64,000 nt of DNA from Gerris lacustris (taxonomy: Eukaryota > Arthropoda > Insecta > Hemiptera > Gerridae): the NCBI GenBank assembly GCA_951217055.1, contig OX578284.1, positions 17,163,187 through 17,227,186 on the forward strand, written 5' to 3'. The notes below the pieces were generated by a model that was not told the origin of the DNA, did no database searches, and saw only the letters and a list, made by a program, of their open reading frames with translations. Below, in pieces: positions 1-11,607 of the stretch (position 1 is the stretch's first letter; every line of letters starts with the position of its first letter). The position numbers were made by a program, and so were the translations under genes.

Positions 1-185
1 CCGCGAGCACGCACACAAGCGGCCGCATTTTCAATTAAGGCTGACATTATAAATAAGCAATACAAAGAACAAGTCGGCAGCAGCGATCTGAAAATGGCGT
101 ACATTTCTTCTCCTTGAGTCGGAGTAAGTGCCGCGCATGCTCAGAACTGCGAACGCAGCGCTGCCGCGGATAGAAATAGAAACGG
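1..185. other. CpG-rich segment, possible promoter or first exon
   Basis: This stretch is much richer in GC and CpG than almost anything else in the window (for example GCGGCCGC near 20-27 and several CGC and GCG motifs at 130-170). It ends abruptly where AT-rich DNA begins. A good 5' splice-site match, GGA|GTAAGTG, lies near 119-128. A short frame begins ATGGCGTAC near 93 but closes after eight codons. A 5' untranslated exon or promoter cut by the window edge would fit; so would the end of a GC-rich repeat. No protein was recognised. Confidence 0.3.
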
Positions 186-1138
186 AACTTACTTTGTGGA
201 TATACCTCATATATATGTATTAAATATATATATTAATTAAAAATGATATTTAAACATAAGTAATTTCATATTAATTAAGATGAAATTAATTTTTTTTGTT
301 TTCTACCCTTAGTCATTTGGTCCTGAAAAAGTATAGTTTGACTCTTTGAACTAAGTTGTTAACCAGTTGGTAATTAAACATTAACATTTCTTATAATGAT
401 AATAAGTGAAGATATTATTTAACATATAATAACACTTAAATGGTAATAAAGGACTAAATCACTCTAAAAAAAATTAAAACTGATTTTGGCCCCCCAAAAT
501 GGAAGGTTCTGGTCCTCAATAGGTGGAAGCTCCTACTTAGACCCTATTTTTCCCTGCCATCCCCCTGATTAGGGTCCAAAAGCAGCTTTACCTCTTTCAA
601 ACTGCTACCTCTCTCAGCTCTCTAGTACAAGTGTAGAGCTGGCTCTTGGAGAGCTAAGGGCTTTTAGTGGTTAGCTGTCTAAGCAGATTGCTACTGTACT
701 CACTTCAGGTTGTCTAGCTGCCTTAAAAGTGGCATCGATTTCAGCCTGAAAAAACAATGATGAGCCTACCTATAGTATGATCAAGAAAAAAGTTAATCCT
801 CACAGCTCAAGCTGGGCAACCTATGTGCGGAAAGAAATTAAATCACTTTAGTAGTTATCCTGAGGGCCATACTCCTCCACCAGTGAATTTTTATTTGCCT
901 AGTTGGCCAATCTTTTACATGTCAAAATCTCAAGCTCTCATCCACACTCCAGTTTGTCATTCAACTTTCTTCTCATAGAGAAGAAATTGAAGGACTATTT
1001 AAAAAATAGGGTAAACGACTAGGATTATGAACAGTTTGTCAATTTTCCCACACTTTCAAAAATTAAATATTTTTATCCTATTATAGCAGATATCCTTCAG
1101 GGGTTCAGGAACTCTTTATATGATATAGTCCCACATGA
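186..1138. other. AT-rich sequence without recognised gene
   Basis: No coding region was found. The only structure noticed is an imperfect hairpin near 616-656, where AGCTCTC is answered by GAGAGCT, with an inner CAGCTCT/AGAGCTG pair. The rest is simple AT-rich DNA with a T-run near 291. Confidence 0.5.
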
Positions 1139-1388
1139 TACTAATTTAGATTGTCACTCCCCTATATTTTTTTAGAATATAAATGGATATAATTATTTAG
1201 ACATTTTTTTTTTAAATAACTAAGACAAAGGGATGTTTAGTCCAATGTACTTTGGGACAAAGGAACATCACACTTCTGTTTTAATAAGGGGAGTGGCAGT
1301 CTAAAGAAGAACTTTTCTGTACACCTTCTTTAGAATGTTACTACCTACTTTTTTTTTAAGGGGAGTAACAGTCTAAAGAAGTACCCCA
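1139..1388. mobile_element. GGTACTTC-type MITE, copy 1 (long form, worn left end)
   Basis: This is the most degraded of four copies of one MITE (others at 25561, 45065 and 57134). The left end has decayed to ACTAATTTAGATTGTCACTC. The core keeps GATGTTTAGTCCAATG followed by TTTGGGACAAAGGAA. The right part carries an extra inverted unit starting TTCTGTACACCTTCTTTAG and ends in AGTCTAAAGAAGTACC. There is no coding capacity. The target duplication cannot be read because the left end is worn. Confidence 0.75.
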
Positions 1389-1735
1389 TTCCTATAACTC
1401 TCCACTTTGATTTTGCTAGTCACACTTACTTGTGTACCTTCCCATTAGATAGTTCTATGATTAACCAGTTCAATTTCTAGTGATGATTACTGTGAACTTA
1501 ATATCCTGTTCTGAAATTTACCATTAGATTTCTATAAATTTCAATAGACAAGTTGTTCTAAAATTTACTGATTCCTATCTATATGTTTGCTCAGTTTAAT
1601 ATCCTTTTTTATAATCAGTTAATCAAGCCAAGCAATGATTACTGTAAACTTGATATTCGTTCTGAAAATATCCACTAAATATCTCTTAATTAAATTTTAT
1701 CCATCCTAACATAAGCTCTATCCCCAATATCCTAT
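1389..1735. repeat. Two diverged direct repeats, about 153 bp apart
   Basis: The segment beginning TGATTACTGTGAACTTAATA near 1482 is echoed by TGATTACTGTAAACTTGATA near 1636, and both continue into similar text (TTCTGAAAttTacCA). This looks like an old tandem duplication. No gene was seen. Confidence 0.5.
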
Positions 1736-1959
1736 TTTTAGGGTTTTGTAGATTCTTCTCAAAACCCTTATGCCGAGGGTGATGTGTCCGTCTGTCCGTC
1801 GCTCTTTGGTTCATAGGGCCCGAACCGTTTAAGCTAAAGAGCTGAAATTTGAAATACTGATGCAACTTTTTGACCCAACCACAGGAAAAATATACAGAGA
1901 AGTTCAAAATTAAATATGCGCATGCGCAATTCGCAAAAATGTTGTAAACTCAAAAATTT

Positions 1960-2790
1960 ATATTTTTTTTAATTTTCGAGTGGGGTATCAAATGAAAGCT
2001 GCTGAAGAGTAGGACGCAAATATATATAAGCTTTTGTAAATTTTACATTCCTTATTGGGTAAAAAAATCAAAATATACCCAAAAAAAAAATCCCCCCCCC
2101 CCCCAACCACTATACTTCGGCTGGCCCTAAAATTTCGAAATAATTCATGCAAATGCCTTATTGTGGGGCGATGAAAATTCCGGGAGTTCATCCCAAATTT
2201 TAAAATATTGCCAATTTTAGGCGCGAAAATTTAAAGTGCGCCAAAAATTTTATTTTTTTAAAATTTTGAGTTGGGTATCAAATGAAAGCTGCTGAAGAGT
2301 AGGACGCAAAGATATATATACAATTTTAAATTTTGCATTCCTTATTGGGTAAAAAAATAAAAATATACCCAAAAAAAAATTCCCCCCCCCCCCCCCACCA
2401 CTATACTTCGGCTGGTCCTAAAATTTCGAAATAATTCATGCTAATGCCTTATTGTGGGGCGATAAAAATTCCGGTAGTTCATCCCAAATTTTAAAAAATT
2501 GCCAATTTTAGGCGCGAAAATTTGAAGTGCGCCAAAAATTTTATTTTTTTAAAATTTTGAGTTGGGTATCATATGAAAGCTGGTGAAGAGTAGGATTCAA
2601 ATATATATTTGCTTTTTTTAATTTTTTATTCTTTATTAATGTTATAAGTCAAAATATACCCCAAAAATTTCCCCCCTCCCCAACCACTATATAACGGGTG
2701 GTCCTAAAATTTCGAAATAATTCATGGTTATACCTTATGGCGAAGCAATGGAAATGGTTTGAAAAAATGAATTTTTCTAGTCGTTATTAC
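1960..2790. repeat. Three tandem units of about 291 bp
   Basis: The landmark ATGAAAGCTGCTGAAGAGTA recurs near 1991, 2281 and 2573 (third copy changed to GCTGGTGAAGAG), giving a period of 290-292 bp. Each unit also repeats a C-run, CACTATACTTCGGCTGG, and AAATTTCGAAATAATTCATG. The first two units are close to identical and the third is more diverged. C-runs of about 14 bases occur in units 1 and 2. Confidence 0.9.
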
Positions 2791-2804
2791 CGATGAAAAA
2801 CATT

Positions 2805-2880
2805 GTGACCACCCGGGGGATCGAACCCGGACCCTTGAGATCGAAGAATAAAATCATAATTACATAACGGGCATGCTTAA
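2805..2880 (-). repeat. tRNA-like sequence, 3' half only (SINE-like)
   Basis: On the minus strand the sequence GGTCCGGGTTCGATCCCCCG contains the pol III B-box core GGTTCGATCC and could form a tRNA T-arm with one mismatch in the stem. The upstream half does not fold into a recognisable D-arm or anticodon arm, so this is not a functional tRNA gene. It is probably a tRNA-derived retroposon head captured in, or forming, the right end of the surrounding element. Confidence 0.5.
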
Positions 2881-2981
2881 TCTTCTACAAAACCCTAAAA
2901 AGTACTTGGCCGCAAGTACTTCCCTGTGATTTTTTTCTATTGTTATATAATTATTTACTATTATCTATTATCCACTATTTA

Positions 2982-4275
2982 CAGGGTTCACACTGACCTG
3001 GAAAGTCAGGGAAAATCAGGGAATGTCAGGGAAATAAATCGAGGTCAGGGAAAGTCAGGGAAACTTTTTGAAATAACCCTAAAATCAGGGAAAATAACCA
3101 AACTTTAGGTAACATAAGCTAAAAGTCAGGGAAACAAAATTTGTCAATTAAATAAACTATAAACAAACAAGCCCCTTGTTTATTGTGACATTAAGTTTTT
3201 TTTCAGATGAATTTGTTTAACTAATTTTTATTTCGAGTATATGTTTATTTAACTCTGATATAAGAAACAAAATTCTGAAGAAGAAACATAGCATGGTTAC
3301 ACAACTTGCATAATATCTTGGAAATGATATTGGAAATGATATTGGAAATGATATTGTCCTCGGATATTGGCTTAGACAGTTCACCAGGGTGAAACTAACT
3401 TTTATTAAAAAAAAAAGAAAATAAATTAACGAAGCCCAGTTTGTTTAATGAGCTCAAATAGAATTAAATTGAATTACATAATTTGATTAATTATCAAATA
3501 AAATGTTTTAACAAGTTTATATTATTGATTGATTAATCAAATTTGAGTAAATTTTTATAGTACAAAATCAAAAAGTTGGCAATAAAAATCAGTTATTTTA
3601 TTTGACTACGTTAGTGGTGGAGATTATTATGACAAGTAAATATACGAGTATATATACTTTTTTTTTTAATCAAAAATATTTTATATTAATGTTGAATGTT
3701 AAAAAAATTCTTGGACATATATACATTGTATTTTTAAAGAAAATAATAATTAAAAGTATTTTGAAGATGAGCAATTAAAAACATACCTTTTAAATATATA
3801 CAGCGAAAAAATAGGCTCATGAAAAAACCAAATTTTTAATTAGAAAAAAAAGTCACCAGAAAAAAAGTTTTTACATCTCTAAGCCCTACTAATCATATTA
3901 AGGGGGCCATATTTTGTGATTTTTTAAAAAAAAAAAAAAAAAACAATATTAGGTAAATTAGTTACTTACTGTTAAATTCTACATTTTAGGTATTTATGAG
4001 TGCATTTTATTTAAAGGAAAAAAACCATTTTCTTAATATATTTACTTTAATTAACAAGATTAAACTGTTGTGAATTTTTAATGTTTATTAAGGCTTTAGA
4101 TTACTTTAAGTGTTTAAACAAATGCCGTGAATAAATATTTCCGTTAAATTTACGAGATTGTTATTCTTTTTTTTTTTTTTTTTTTTTTCATTTGTCAGGG
4201 AAAAATGATCAACATAGTCAGGGAAAGTCAGGGGATGTCAGGGAAATCAAAATCAAATTTTAAGTGTGAACCCTG
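2982..4275. mobile_element. TIR transposon rich in TCAGGGAAA repeats
   Basis: The ends are perfect inverted copies for about 13 bp: CAGGGTTCACACTG at the left, AGTGTGAACCCTG at the right. Both are flanked by ATTTA (2977-2981 and 4276-4280), a likely 5-bp target duplication. Next to each end the motif GTCAGGGAAA occurs many times in direct orientation, a possible transposase-binding array. The middle is very AT-rich, includes a triplicated 12-mer GGAAATGATATT at 3320-3355, and has no transposase. A 5-bp duplication does not fit classical hAT (8 bp), so the superfamily is open. Confidence 0.8.
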
Positions 4276-4280
4276 ATTTA

Positions 4281-6079
4281 TTATCTTTACACATTTGTCG
4301 TATCACAAAATATTTAGGTAAGCATACACTTCTTATAAATAAAATAAACAAATAAATAAAATACCAAAAAAAAAAACAAGTACACAAAAGATTTTATAAA
4401 ATTTTCAATCTGTATTTCTGATTAACTAATTCTCTTAGATGAATAAGTGGCACAATTTTCTTTTTATTTTACAGTATTATTTTATTATTTTTTTTGGTTT
4501 TATGTTATTACACGTACCTAACTGTAGGTATATCTATGTTTGACTGTGTTTTATTTGATGTGTCGTATTTTGTCTTTGTCTAACTATTTTTTTTTTTTAT
4601 TTGTTTGTTTGTTTTTTGTGAATTGTTTGTGTATTTATTTTGTTGTTTATGTTTAAATGATAGGACTGGAAGTACATTGATTTAGAATTTGATTTTTTTT
4701 TTTTTTTTTTTTCCTAAGAACACTTGTTTTTGTCTCTAGATTTTTTTTTTTTTAAATGTCTCCCTGTTTTAAATTTAATTTATTTTATTTATTTTACCTA
4801 TTTCTTATTAACTATTAATTGATTATCTATTTTTATATTTTGTATAATATGTTTTAAGTTTTGTTTATTCATTTATTGTCTTAAAATACGTTAGAACCTG
4901 TCAATGGAAACTACTTATCGTAAATCTTACCACTGATTTAGAGCTTTTATTCTCATTCCAATTTAAGAGTTTATTTAAATTTGGATAATAGTGACAATAA
5001 AACTCAGTGTTTTTAATTTTGTACGTTTCGGCCATTTTAAAATGATAAAACACTACACTTCATTTATATATTTGGTGATGTTCATTCCTGAAGAGGTAAG
5101 AAATGTTACACAGATGACCACATCAAATAAATCTATAAAGTGGCCATTCCCACAAGATGAGTCAGATTCATTAGAAATAAGGCATGTTATCATGTACCAC
5201 CATTTTTCTTACTATTTTATAACTTTTTTTGCATACAATTTTTTAAATCTTTATCGATAAATCTGTCTTATACATCTTACGAACAATTATAAAGGATATT
5301 TATGTAAGTCTAATTTTAATTAAAAATCTTTTAATTTATGTAAATATAAATTTACATTCTTGACTTGTCTGAAACTTGCCTCTTTCTTTCTATTTTTTTC
5401 ATTTTATTAGCATGTAAATTATATGAATAAAAACTGCCATAATGGTAGAACTAATTGTAATTTATGAATATTATAATGTTCTCTCACAGTTGGACTTAGT
5501 AAAAATGTAAATAATTCAAAAATAAAATGGTACGAAATCCATATTGATATGTGTTTACATTTTTTACAGCTTAATGATATTATTAATTACTAGTAATTAC
5601 CTCAGAATTATGAGGCATATACTCTATAGACATATTATAAAGATAACATAATTAATCATGACATATCTGGCTCAACACCCATGAGGTGAGTCAAACAAAT
5701 AATATAGAATAGTACAATACATTTTTTCAATAGCTATTCACCTATTTATGGAGCAATATATTAGAATATACCTCTTATGAATAAGATTATTATTGATATT
5801 GTTTACAAAAAATTAAAAACTAAGAAAAGCCCTTAATTATGTTCTAGGATAATAACTGTTTATTTTTTTACTGACAGAGTAAATGGGATAAAAAAAAAAA
5901 TATAAACGGAGAATCACAGTTAAAAAAAAAAAACAGGAAAAATAATTTTAATTTGAACAGTTCCTGAATGACTCTGATTATTAACAGATTACTACTATTA
6001 GTCTAGAAAATATAGTGATATAGATATGCAGACTTAAATCCCTAAACAATAAAAAAAAACATATTTTGATCTTTTTACA
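4281..6079. other. AT-rich sequence without recognised gene
   Basis: Long T- and A-runs, no repeat ends recognised and no convincing exon. A frame at 4991-5260 reads through a GAG|GTAAGA donor-like site near 5096, but composition and peptide give no reason to call it coding. Confidence 0.5.
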
Positions 6080-6087
6080 CAATCTAG

Positions 6088-6165
6088 GGTACTTGTTTAG
6101 GAACCCTCCCTAAAAGTTAGAGATCACCCCTAACTTTTAGGGAGGGCTCCAAATTAACAAATACA
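6088..6165. mobile_element. GGTACTTG-type palindromic MITE, copy A
   Basis: This 78-bp element is almost a perfect palindrome. CCCTCCCTAAAAGTTAG is followed by AGATCACC and then CTAACTTTTAGGGAGGG. It is bounded by GGTACTTG and CAAATACA and flanked by a perfect 8-bp duplication, CAATCTAG (6080-6087 and 6166-6173). A second copy is at 55554-55654. It has no coding capacity. Confidence 0.88.
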
Positions 6166-6337
6166 CAATCTAGTTATAACAATCTATTAAAACTAAATCA
6201 CTCTTGAAAACAACTCTGACCAAATTTCTCTTATAGGTACTTTTTTTCGATCGTTCCAATAGGCAGTTTAAATTTGTCAAGTGCTCCATCTGTAATCAGT
6301 TTTTCTTGATTGAATTTGTGTTTAATCCTGACTATTA

Positions 6338-6507
6338 GGCCGGGCACTCATTGAGCACAGGCCACACAGAGGTGGGCAGACCAGTTTTTTTGAACCGCTG
6401 AAATATACGAGACCACATGAATTGAAGCACTCAATCCTCAAGTGATGGGCAGTCCAATTTGGCACTGTACTGCAATGCCCTGCTTTGTGTCTCAGTGTGC
6501 TCCCAGA
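6338..6507. mobile_element. PIF/Harbinger-type MITE
   Basis: The ends GGCCGGGCACTCATTGAG and CTCAGTGTGCTCCCAGA are imperfect inverted copies, flanked by TTA on both sides (6335-6337 and 6508-6510). A 3-bp TTA duplication is characteristic of PIF/Harbinger insertions. The terminal text resembles the element at 50501-50647, so the two are probably one family. No open frame of note. Confidence 0.68.
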
Positions 6508-6510
6508 TTA

Positions 6511-9398
6511 AGAATAGCATTTTCTTTATACCTATTTGCCAATCTTATTGCTGCGTACATTTTTCATTACTATGGATGATTTAACTTGTTGGTGATGTGC
6601 CATGGAGGTTATAAATAAGACATTTTTGTTCATCTAGTTAGTGTAAGGAAGGCTTTGATTATCTATACTCATCAGCTTGCCTGTGTTTGAATTATTGTGA
6701 TGATTTCAATGCCTGATAGATTAAAAAACAAATAAAAGGAAACTGAAGCCTTGAGCATGCAGAGTTTGTCTCCTTATGAAAACCATACCAATATAACAAG
6801 AAATTCTTCAAAAAAAATAACTATAAACCTTATTCATTTTGAAATAAACAATATAAATTAAACATGATTTTATTGTCGAAGTAAACATAATATACTTGAG
6901 AACTTAGGTGTTTTTAATAAGTTGTGTTCCTTCCAAGAGTAATACTCCTTAGTACTTTAATAAAACACTAATTCTTGAATCAACTTGGACATTGACAGGT
7001 TTTACTGTATTTTATATTACCATTTCTCATTACTATTATTTTCTATTTCTAGAAATCATAATTTAGATCAATGAAGAACTTATCAAAGTAGTTGGGCAAT
7101 GAAATAAAATAAAAAATTGCTAAATATTAGCTCTCAGCAAAACTAGGAAACCACAGCTCACAAATTCCTTAATCCTTTTTTCCTATTTTTCAACATTCCT
7201 TCTACAACCTTCCCAACCCTTTAACTCTTCCTATCTCGGTAAAAATAATAATAATTGAACCTGGGAAGTAATTTACATTTTTTTTTTCTTTTTTATCTGT
7301 TTTTAATTTTTTTTCTTTTCAGGATTTTTTTTTTTTTTTTTTTTCATATTTTATAGTAAACTTTCATATATTTTTTAAAAAAATTAAATTATTTAAACCT
7401 TAATAGTATTTCATAATATAAATATTTTATTATAAATTAAAATAATTTTTGATTAAACAGTTGAACTAACTCAATGTAATGAGTAAAGTTCAATGTTCTG
7501 TCTCTTAAATCAGATAATTTGGCTTTTACATGTTAAGTTAATGCACTGACCCAGAGCCCTCCATCATACTAGTTGGAAAGAGCAATATAGTAGGCTCTGG
7601 CCTCTTGTGGGCTAGTTTATTAAAGATGATTAAAGATCATAGTATCATCGAGTAATGGCAACGACTCACCTCAAAATATTTGTTTATTGCTAAGCTAAGG
7701 CAACCACATTTATCCTGATACAAATAAATCTTTGTTTTGATTTTTTGGTCTTCAAATAGTTTACTTATCTAAATGAATATCTAGATTAATTTTACTTTTT
7801 TTTCTAAATTTAAAATTGCCAAATATAAAGTTGCCACAGGCTTAACAGCTCGTTTGTTATAATACAGTTCCATATTATAAAGATGTCTTGACAATGGCTA
7901 GTTATGTTTTATTTCACAAGGATTATTAAGGTTTTATGTCACAAACAAGGATGTCTGTCAATACAATAAATGTAAAAACTCAAAATATGAATATGAAAGA
8001 ATTAAACTAAGAAAAGTCGGAAGGTCAAACAGAAGAATCAAATACTTTGTACATATTTCAAAAACCAGGACTACTTTTAACACAATTTTAGAACATGGCC
8101 TCTTACAATTTACCTTGTGATTAATTATTATTAGAACTTAGCTCTAACCGATTTACATTTATATTAGTTTCATTGTGTTATTCTTCCGAGCATCGGTGGA
8201 ATAAAACATTGAACCACACTCTTGAGTTACAACATTAGAAATCTATTGAATTTTATCATAAAAAACAAAAAAAAATCTGTTTTATAAAACCAATAAAAAC
8301 AAGTCAAAATGGAGATACATTTTATGTGATATACATTTTTTATTGCAAAGCAATAAAATGATATTTTGCTCTTTGGTTATGACATAAAACATAACGAGCT
8401 TTTTAAAAAACAAATGCTTTATTAAAAAAAATATATATACATGATGTTAAAAATACTATTAAAGAGTTAAATAATTTGTTCACTTATGTTATTATTTTAA
8501 TTAATATAATAAAGTTTTTTTTTAATAATTAACATTTCCCCAATCTATTATCTTGTTTTATTTTATTTATATTATTCTTATGTTTGAGACATAATTTTTA
8601 TTAACTTTATCTCACACACTATTCTTTTATGGTTTCATTTTTCTTTGACACATTTTTTTCTTTCTTTTCTTACATTGAAGTAAAAAAAAAAAAATGAATC
8701 AACAGCAATAAAAATAAAAAACGCATAATTTTTTATGCATGGCTGACTGAAGTTTAAAAAACTATAATTTATGTTTCTTTTTTATTATATAATATAATAT
8801 GTTGTGTATTATTTTAATATTTTTAATTGATGTTTCTTTAAGAAATTAAATGTTGAAAATGCGACAAAAATAATTTTATTTTTTGACACAAGGATAAATC
8901 CTTATTTTATTTTTCTTTAATGCATTGAATGATATTTGTGCTGGTTTTTATTTATTTTTTTTAATTTTGTTATGATGGTTTTATTTTTTAATTTTATTTT
9001 TGTTGTTAATCACAATAATTAATTATGTTTTGGTCAGTACCTAATCAGATTTAAAGCATAAATATTGCTTTAAGCGAGGAATGTTTTTATCTTTTGAATT
9101 ATTTCATTAATTTGTTTTACATGTATTTATTGTTGGAGCCACAGATTTTTAAGTAAGTTGTTAATTGTGTTTGTCAACAAAAAGATGATGCCTTTAGGGG
9201 TTTAGGAAACTACGGCCTCGAAAGCAAAAACTTGGTAAATCTTTTGGTTTATTTTCAACTATTCTAGAGTTATGTGCTAAAATTAATTTTTTTAAGATTG
9301 TTCAATTCTAACTTAATAAAGTTCTGTTAAGAGAGCACTGAGATGGTCATAATATTGTGAAGAGTAGACGTTATGCTCTTAAAAAAATAGAGTGGATA
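6511..9398. other. AT-rich sequence without recognised gene
   Basis: Nearly 2.9 kb of AT-rich DNA with long T-runs near 7262-7350 and near 8516-8524. I found no exon, transposon end or tandem array that I could support. Confidence 0.5.
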
Positions 9399-9406
9399 TG
9401 CTAGAT

Positions 9407-10064
9407 CAGCGTTTCCCAGCCTTTTTGATGCCACGACCCTATAAATGTCTCCTTAACATTTTCGCGACCCTCCTTAAATATAGTTTATTGCATATTGCAT
9501 ACCCTGCAAGGATTGCAGGGAGATGCATGGCTCCAAGAGCCTGAATTCTACTAAAATCATTACTGGATAAGAGAGGAGGGACTGTAGCCTGATGTAGTCT
9601 TTTAAAAAACTGAGTACGCAGATCATCTTAATACGGTTAAGGGCATTGATCGATATGTTTATTATTTTATCTTGTCTGTTCTGAATTATATCAGTTTTGT
9701 ATTACATAGAGCGGTTAATTCCTCGACTTTCGTTGGCGGGCCCGCACAAACACCATTTGTCCGAATTTTATAGAAACGAGTTTAAAACTTCTAGGAAGTT
9801 GTATTACTTCTTGTTGCAATACCCTTTATTTTTGTCAACCTTTCAAGTGTTAGTTTTTATCTTTTCTAATGAATTTATCGATATAATTTTATTATTTTTA
9901 CTTAAATAAATTAAATGTATTTACCTATTTTAATTCTATTGAACTTATTTATGTATAGTTTTTGAAATTATTTTGTCTGTATAGTTTTAAAGATTTTTCG
10001 CGGCCCTAAAATATTTTGTCGCGACCCTGTTTTGGGTCGCGGCCCATAGGGTTGGGAAATGCTG
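9407..10064. mobile_element. Non-autonomous hAT element
   Basis: Ends are CAGCGTTTCCCAGCC and GGTTGGGAAATGCTG, which are inverted copies continuing into CCACGACCC and GGGTCGCGG. The element is flanked by a perfect 8-bp duplication TGCTAGAT (9399-9406 and 10065-10072). Size (658 bp), ends and duplication length all point to a hAT deletion derivative. The frame at 9697-9909 shows no transposase motif. Confidence 0.92.
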
Positions 10065-10199
10065 TGCTAGATCACCACACAAATATTACCTCAGGTAAGA
10101 TCTATGAATAAATGTGATATAAGAAATCTTGAGATGATCATAAGAGCTCTATCTCATGTGATTTTGACGTGTTTTTTTTTTACTTTCTCATATAAAGAG

Positions 10200-10440
10200 A
10201 GTATTGTCAGGGCGTGAAAACTCGATTTTGTGATTTTGATGGATTTACACATTTTGAGGTCCAAAAAAGTTGTTTTTTTAAAAAATATCTGTCTGTGCAG
10301 ACACCTGGAGCACTACACTACTGGGCCGATTTTGAAGAAATTTGGCATACATGTTCAGAAAAATCACTCCCCGAGGCGAAATCGAGAAATTAATTTAGCT
10401 CCAAATTTGGGGGTACTACCCCCCCTAAAAACTCTGAATT
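10200..10440. repeat. Probable interspersed-repeat relic
   Basis: The text CTGTCTGTGCAGACACCTGG followed by GGGCCGATTTTGAAGAAATT and TTGGCATACATGTTCAGAA resembles the core of the repeats at 43920, 54299 and 59446 (a CTGTC/GACAG run next to an ACCAAATTTC...ATCGG motif), in the opposite sense. No ends were found. Confidence 0.35.
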
Positions 10441-10620
10441 AAAAAATTCTAATATGTTGTCCATTTATATACAAATCGATATGAGCTGTTTTCTTGTGAA
10501 AAATCTAGTTTTTCCAGTCTTAAAAGTCTGCTCTTTATAATCATTCATATTTAAGTTCTCAAGCTTTAATAGGTATTTTATAGGATATGTTGGGATCGAC
10601 ACCTTTTTTATTAATATTTG

Positions 10621-11137
10621 TAGGGAAGTGTGATGGACCACTTTAAGTGTGAAAAAATTATATACAATTACATCGTTTTCAAGACGTTTCAACCCTTCAA
10701 TTTAAGGTCATAGTTTATTTCTGAAATAATCACAATTGACAATTAATATACAATAACGACTTAATTAAATGTATCCTAAAACATGGAATTATATTGAGTA
10801 AAAAACGAAACTCATAACAATACAAAATTAATTACACTGTTTTGTACTGTTATTCTATAATAATACTTCTTCTCAGTAAGAGAAATTCATAATTCAAGTT
10901 ATAAAACCATAATATAAAAGAGTTAAATTTAAAAAACTAAAAATTTTAGCTCATAAACACATAACATTACAGACATAACTAAAATAATTTAAAATTTAAA
11001 CAATCACATTCAATAGATAGCAATTAAATATTAACATTAATTGAGGATGACCTTAAATTGAAGGGTCAAAACGTCTTGAAAACGATGTAATTGTATATAA
11101 TTTTTTCAACCTAAAGTGGTCCATTACACATCCCTAC
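10621..11137. mobile_element. MITE with long (~95 bp) terminal inverted repeats
   Basis: The left arm (about 10621-10715) starts TAGGGAAGTGTGATGGACCA and the right arm (about 11045-11137) complements it closely, starting TAGGGATGTGTAATGGACCA when read inward. Both contain TATACAATTACATCGTTTTC. The centre is AT-rich and non-coding. A 14-bp direct repeat TAATAGGTATTTTA lies immediately right of the element (11138-11151) and again at 10567-10580, about 40 bp left of the arm, so the true left limit may be 10581. Confidence 0.85.
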
Positions 11138-11151
11138 TAATAGGTATTTTA

Positions 11152-11603
11152 GTAATACAGTTAGAAGCCTCTTAACTAGCCTCCCCCAAGACCAAATAAC
11201 AAAATGGCCAGTTAAATCAATTTTTTCTTGTAACAAGCAAATAAAAACAGAGAAATATTTTTTAAGCATATTATATTTAAGAAAATATACAGAAGAATTA
11301 AAATGCAGTCATGTGTATGTACTACAGCAGACAGTTATTATTGACATATATGTTCACAAAACAGTGGTAAAAAGACCTTTTATCTGTTATATAGCAGGTG
11401 AGGCAGGTCGGTGACACAGGTATCATATTATGAGGATTTACCCCCAGCGTGGTCGGTTAAACCAAGACCAGATATGAGGGGTTTTTTCTTAAGTAATTAT
11501 AGACCAATTTTAAAAGAAAACCTATTTATGTATGTAATTCTAGAATTGTTAAGCCGAAGCCTCTACCAGTTTTTTGGTTTGTTTTAAGTTGTAGAATCAC
11601 CTC
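11152..11603. other. Sequence without recognised gene
   Basis: AT-rich DNA with a short GC-richer patch near 11395-11460. No coding or repeat structure could be supported. Confidence 0.45.
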
Positions 11604-11607
11604 TAAA

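Larger units (their letters stand above)
1736..2899. mobile_element. TIR-like element with three internal 291-bp repeats
   Basis: The ends are inverted copies of about 16 bp: TTTTAGGGTTTTGTAGA at the left and its complement TCTACAAAACCCTAAAA at the right. Inside is a (GTCC)-type stretch, GTCCGTCTGTCCGTCGC, near 1787, then three tandem units, then a tRNA-like segment on the minus strand. No transposase is encoded. I could not find a convincing target-site duplication, so class and exact limits are uncertain. Confidence 0.5.

Noticed and set aside
4991..5260. 89-codon plus-strand frame with an internal GAG|GTAAGA donor-like site
   Set aside because: AT-rich codons, no acceptor of quality and no recognisable motif. 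The donor-like match is expected by chance.
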